64,000 bases of DNA from Bacillus alkalicellulosilyticus (GTDB lineage Bacteria; Bacillota; Bacilli; Bacillales; Bacillaceae_F), in NCBI RefSeq assembly GCF_002019795.1, contig NZ_KV917381.1, positions 1,981,210 through 2,045,209 of the forward strand, read 5' to 3'. The notes beneath the pieces are model-generated. The model was not told the origin of the DNA, made no database searches, and worked only from the letters and a program-made list of their open reading frames with translations. Each line of letters opens with the position of its first letter. Position 1 is the first letter of the stretch. Below, piece by piece: positions 61,640 to 64,000 of the stretch. The translations under genes and the position numbers were made by a program.

Positions 61640-62542
61640 ATGAAACGAGCGAAATTGATACAGCGATTTGGAGTTATAGCACTTATCACTTTATTCATAT
61701 GGATTGGCATTTATTTTTTTCCGGTGTCTGAGCAAGTAAGAAAACCGTTCTTTTCTGAAGGTGAAATGCTTGTGATTGCTCATCAGGGCGGGGAACATTT
61801 AGCGCCTTCAAATACATTAGTTGCTTTTGAACAGGCGGTTGAGATCGGTGTCGATGTCATTGAATTTGATATACATATTACATCTGACAATCATCTAGTA
61901 GCAATTCATGATCCTACTGTCGATAGAACAACAAACGGTTCTGGAGTCGTTGCTGAAATGTCACTAGCTGAACTAAAAAAACTTGATGCTGGTTTTTATT
62001 TTCGAAATCTAGAAGGTGACTATAGTTACCGAGAACAAGGAGTCACGATACCAACAGTCGAAGAGATTTTTTCCGCGTTTCCAAACATAAGGATGAACAT
62101 TGAAATAAAAGATACAAATCCACCTGATAAAATAGAGTTACTCTGTCAAACGCTTTGGTCCCTGATAGAAAAATATGAACTAGAAGAAAAAGTGTTAATT
62201 GCAGCTTTTGACCAAAATATAATTGATACAATGAGTGAAGCATCTAACCACACAGTAGCAGTAAGTGGGGGAAAGCAAGAAGTAACAAAGTTTGTGATTT
62301 TTCATAAGCTTTTTTTGAACGGATTATACCGCCCTAAAGTAGATGCGATCCAAGTTCCAACAGAACAAGCTCGAATTGACCTTACAGACTCCTATCTTAT
62401 AAAAATGGCAAATAAAAAAGGCTTAGATGTGCATTACTGGACGATTAATGATCGAGAAACAATGGAGTATTTAGTTGAACAAGGGGCTAACGGAATTATA
62501 ACGGATAGACCTGATATCTTACTCGAAGTGTTAGGTCGTTAA
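61640..62542 (+). CDS. Glycerophosphodiester phosphodiesterase, membrane-anchored
   Basis: A 300-residue protein with an N-terminal membrane helix (residues 11-28). The GDPD active site reads AHQGGEHLAPSNT, a variant of HRGxxxxxPENT with Gln in place of Arg and Ser in place of Glu; EFDIHITSDNHLVAIHDPTVDRTTNGSG and NIEIKD follow. The C-terminal HYWTINDRETM and GANGIITDRPD are typical. It acts on glycerophosphodiesters or lipoteichoic acid at the surface. Confidence 0.88.
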   Translation: MKRAKLIQRFGVIALITLFIWIGIYFFPVSEQVRKPFFSEGEMLVIAHQGGEHLAPSNTLVAFEQAVEIGVDVIEFDIHITSDNHLVAIHDPTVDRTTNGSGVVAEMSLAELKKLDAGFYFRNLEGDYSYREQGVTIPTVEEIFSAFPNIRMNIEIKDTNPPDKIELLCQTLWSLIEKYELEEKVLIAAFDQNIIDTMSEASNHTVAVSGGKQEVTKFVIFHKLFLNGLYRPKVDAIQVPTEQARIDLTDSYLIKMANKKGLDVHYWTINDRETMEYLVEQGANGIITDRPDILLEVLGR

Positions 62543-62560
62543 TTGAAGTTCCTCGTGTAT

Positions 62561-62608
62561 AAAAAAAACTTGTCGCTTCCTATTTAAAAAGGAACGACAA
62601 GTTTTTTA
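62561..62608. terminator. Bidirectional terminator between GDPD and the acyl-CoA dehydrogenase-like gene
   Basis: AAAAAACTTGTCG pairs with CGACAAGTTTTTT with inner TTCC/GGAA pairing. Confidence 0.88.
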
Positions 62609-62609
62609 G

Positions 62610-63764
62610 TTATTGGTCAGTTTTAAGCCCATCAAGGGCGCTTTGAGCAAGCAAGGCAATTGTTGCATCATCCATCGGAGGATTATGAAGTCCTGCACGT
62701 ACGTCGCGATAATACCGTTGTAACGGATTTTTAGCGGATAAACTTCGTGCACCAACGATTCTCATTGCCTTATCAACGATTGATATCGCATTGTTCGTCA
62801 CCGTATGTTTCACAGCTGCTAATTCTGGTTTAAAGCTTTCTCTGTCAGAGGTGTTTTCCCATTTTTCAGCTACCGAATATAACATGTGACGAGCTTGTTT
62901 TAACTCTAGTTCAATTTCGCCAATTAACCGTCTGACGTTTGGCAACTCGCTGATCGTTGTTTGAATGCTATTTGGTTGGTAGCTACTCGCAAAATTTAAA
63001 GCATATGTTCTTGCTGCTTGAGCTATACCTAAGTAGCAAGCAGGAATATGAAGAAGCCAGGCATTTGCTTTCATTTTCCGCTTTGGTCCAATTGTTTCTA
63101 AAAAATATCGTTTGTCAATTTTGACGTTGTCCAACACTAAATCATGGCTTCCAGTAGATTGCATCGCAATACTATCCCACGTTTCATCAATCGAAACACC
63201 TTTGGTCCCTTTATGAATGAGAAAATCTCCAACCTCTTCGCTTCCAGTAATACTCGCAGAGACCAGATAAAAATCTAAAGCAGGAGCCAATGTGGTAAAC
63301 GTCTTTCTCCCATGGATAACCCAATGGTCTTCATGCTCGGTTGCTGTTGTTTCTGGCTTTCCTCCCCTAGTAGGACTTCCAGTTGCTCGTTCAGTTGCCG
63401 CACGGTTCAGCAGAGCTCCATTTTTAACAGCGTTCATAATTTCATGGTAAACGTCTTTTTCCCAGTTGTTATCTTCGCATATATCCAACACACAACCTAA
63501 GTGCCATCCCATTCCTAGCGCTGTAGATCCGCATCCTTGCGCTAGTCGCTCTTGCATCAATAAGAATTCGTATAAAGTCGCACCTTGCCCACCTAATGAT
63601 TGGGGCAACGTTAGTGTCGTATAACCTTGGTTTCGAAGGTCTTTCATATTTTCAAAAGGAAATTGTTGTTGTTGCTCATAATAGAGGGCTCTTTTGCCAA
63701 ACTCATCAGCCATTTTCCCAATTTCTTGTAAGGTATTCCGTTGTTTTTGACTTTTAAGAAACAC
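62610..63764 (-). CDS. Acyl-CoA dehydrogenase family flavoprotein
   Basis: A 384-residue FAD- or FMN-dependent protein. LRNQGYTTLTLPQSLGGQGAT, ATERATGSPTRGG, VIHGRKTFTTLAPALDFYLV and DTWDSIAMQSTGSHDLVLDNV-like strands are in the correct order, and IVDKAMRIVGARSL and RYYRDVRAG close the C-terminal helical domain. The lack of a clear catalytic Glu at the usual base position and the Acyl-CoA_dh_2 pattern point to the DszC/SfnB-like branch of monooxygenases as an alternative. The GTG start is chosen six bases after GAGGCGG; ATG 63830 is far upstream. Confidence 0.78.
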   Translation of the reverse strand: MFLKSQKQRNTLQEIGKMADEFGKRALYYEQQQQFPFENMKDLRNQGYTTLTLPQSLGGQGATLYEFLLMQERLAQGCGSTALGMGWHLGCVLDICEDNNWEKDVYHEIMNAVKNGALLNRAATERATGSPTRGGKPETTATEHEDHWVIHGRKTFTTLAPALDFYLVSASITGSEEVGDFLIHKGTKGVSIDETWDSIAMQSTGSHDLVLDNVKIDKRYFLETIGPKRKMKANAWLLHIPACYLGIAQAARTYALNFASSYQPNSIQTTISELPNVRRLIGEIELELKQARHMLYSVAEKWENTSDRESFKPELAAVKHTVTNNAISIVDKAMRIVGARSLSAKNPLQRYYRDVRAGLHNPPMDDATIALLAQSALDGLKTDQ

Positions 63765-64000
63765 CACAAACCGCCTCACTTTCTTATAGGAAAGATACCA
63801 TTTTTTATAGAAAAAAAACAAGAAATTCACTCTTGTAAAAAAATAATTGAGACAAATATGAAACTTTTTACAAGAAAGGTCGTCTAATGTGTTGAAAAAA
63901 AATTATCCATAGAAGGATAAAGATGTAATACTTGTCGAATTAAGAAGATTGTCATGATAAAAAACAAATCGACATAGAAAAAATAATTGAGTAAGAGAGC
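63765..64000. other. Intergenic region at the right edge
   Basis: AT-rich DNA upstream of the acyl-CoA dehydrogenase-like gene. A/T runs and repeats of AAAAAATAATTGAG (about 63839 and 63979) are visible, but no gene is. Confidence 0.4.

Overview
The window reads as a chromosomal segment of a low-GC, spore-forming Bacillaceae bacterium, probably from the alkaliphilic or halotolerant Bacillus group. The grounds are AT-rich DNA, strong AGGAGG ribosome binding sites, frequent TTG and GTG starts, sigma-A promoters, Rho-independent terminators, and a set of Bacillus or sporulation genes (kapB, a Spo0E-type phosphatase, two YhcN/YlaJ lipoproteins, YjcZ, YtzC, YpjP, BrxA, CvfC, YdbST). No rRNA, tRNA, CRISPR array or intact prophage was seen.

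Layout. 0-6.6 kb: a truncated NlpC/P60 cell-wall hydrolase, a DJ-1/PfpI protein, RNase Z, an aminotransferase and three consecutive thiol-redox genes. 6.7-7.0 kb: a 52-bp tandem repeat block. 7-15.5 kb: a CvfC-like HEAT protein, YdbS/YdbT PH-domain membrane proteins, a guanylate-kinase paralogue, a TelA operon and NRDE/YqkE. 15.6-22.3 kb: glutamate synthase (gltA-gltB), with a candidate cre site and operator upstream and four hairpins between the two genes. 22.3-29.5 kb is an accessory stretch: a small peptide with a double-glycine leader next to a membrane-anchored EreA/Tiki-like hydrolase, a MntA/HepT toxin-antitoxin pair, VanZ, DinB, an internally duplicated membrane protein, small membrane proteins and kapB.

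29.5-38.2 kb: a PucR-type regulator followed by a five-gene operon (ectoine hydrolase-like, cystathionine gamma-synthase-like, M20 deacetylase, homoserine dehydrogenase, aldehyde dehydrogenase). It looks like an ectoine catabolic cluster that differs from the proteobacterial doeABCD set. 38.2-42.3 kb: an LRR-CotH kinase protein divergent from a VTC-domain protein and a DUF4956 membrane protein, a recurring but poorly understood module. 42.4-49.7 kb: two transporters, dapA under a lysine riboswitch, sporulation lipoproteins around a Spo0E phosphatase, and a DUF523-DUF1722 protein. 49.7-51.5 kb: a nested inverted repeat, yidD and a decayed IS605-type TnpB element. 51.5-64 kb: a chemotaxis receptor, a cupin regulator, an AEC transporter, a Dam-like methylase with a candidate restriction endonuclease, a CobW-type GTPase, a cold-shock gene with a long leader, a GDPD and an acyl-CoA dehydrogenase-like flavoprotein.

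The two best candidates for undescribed biology are the double-glycine peptide/hydrolase pair at 22.3-23.9 kb and the non-canonical ectoine catabolic operon at 29.5-38.2 kb. All functions are inferred from reading sequence; no database search was run.
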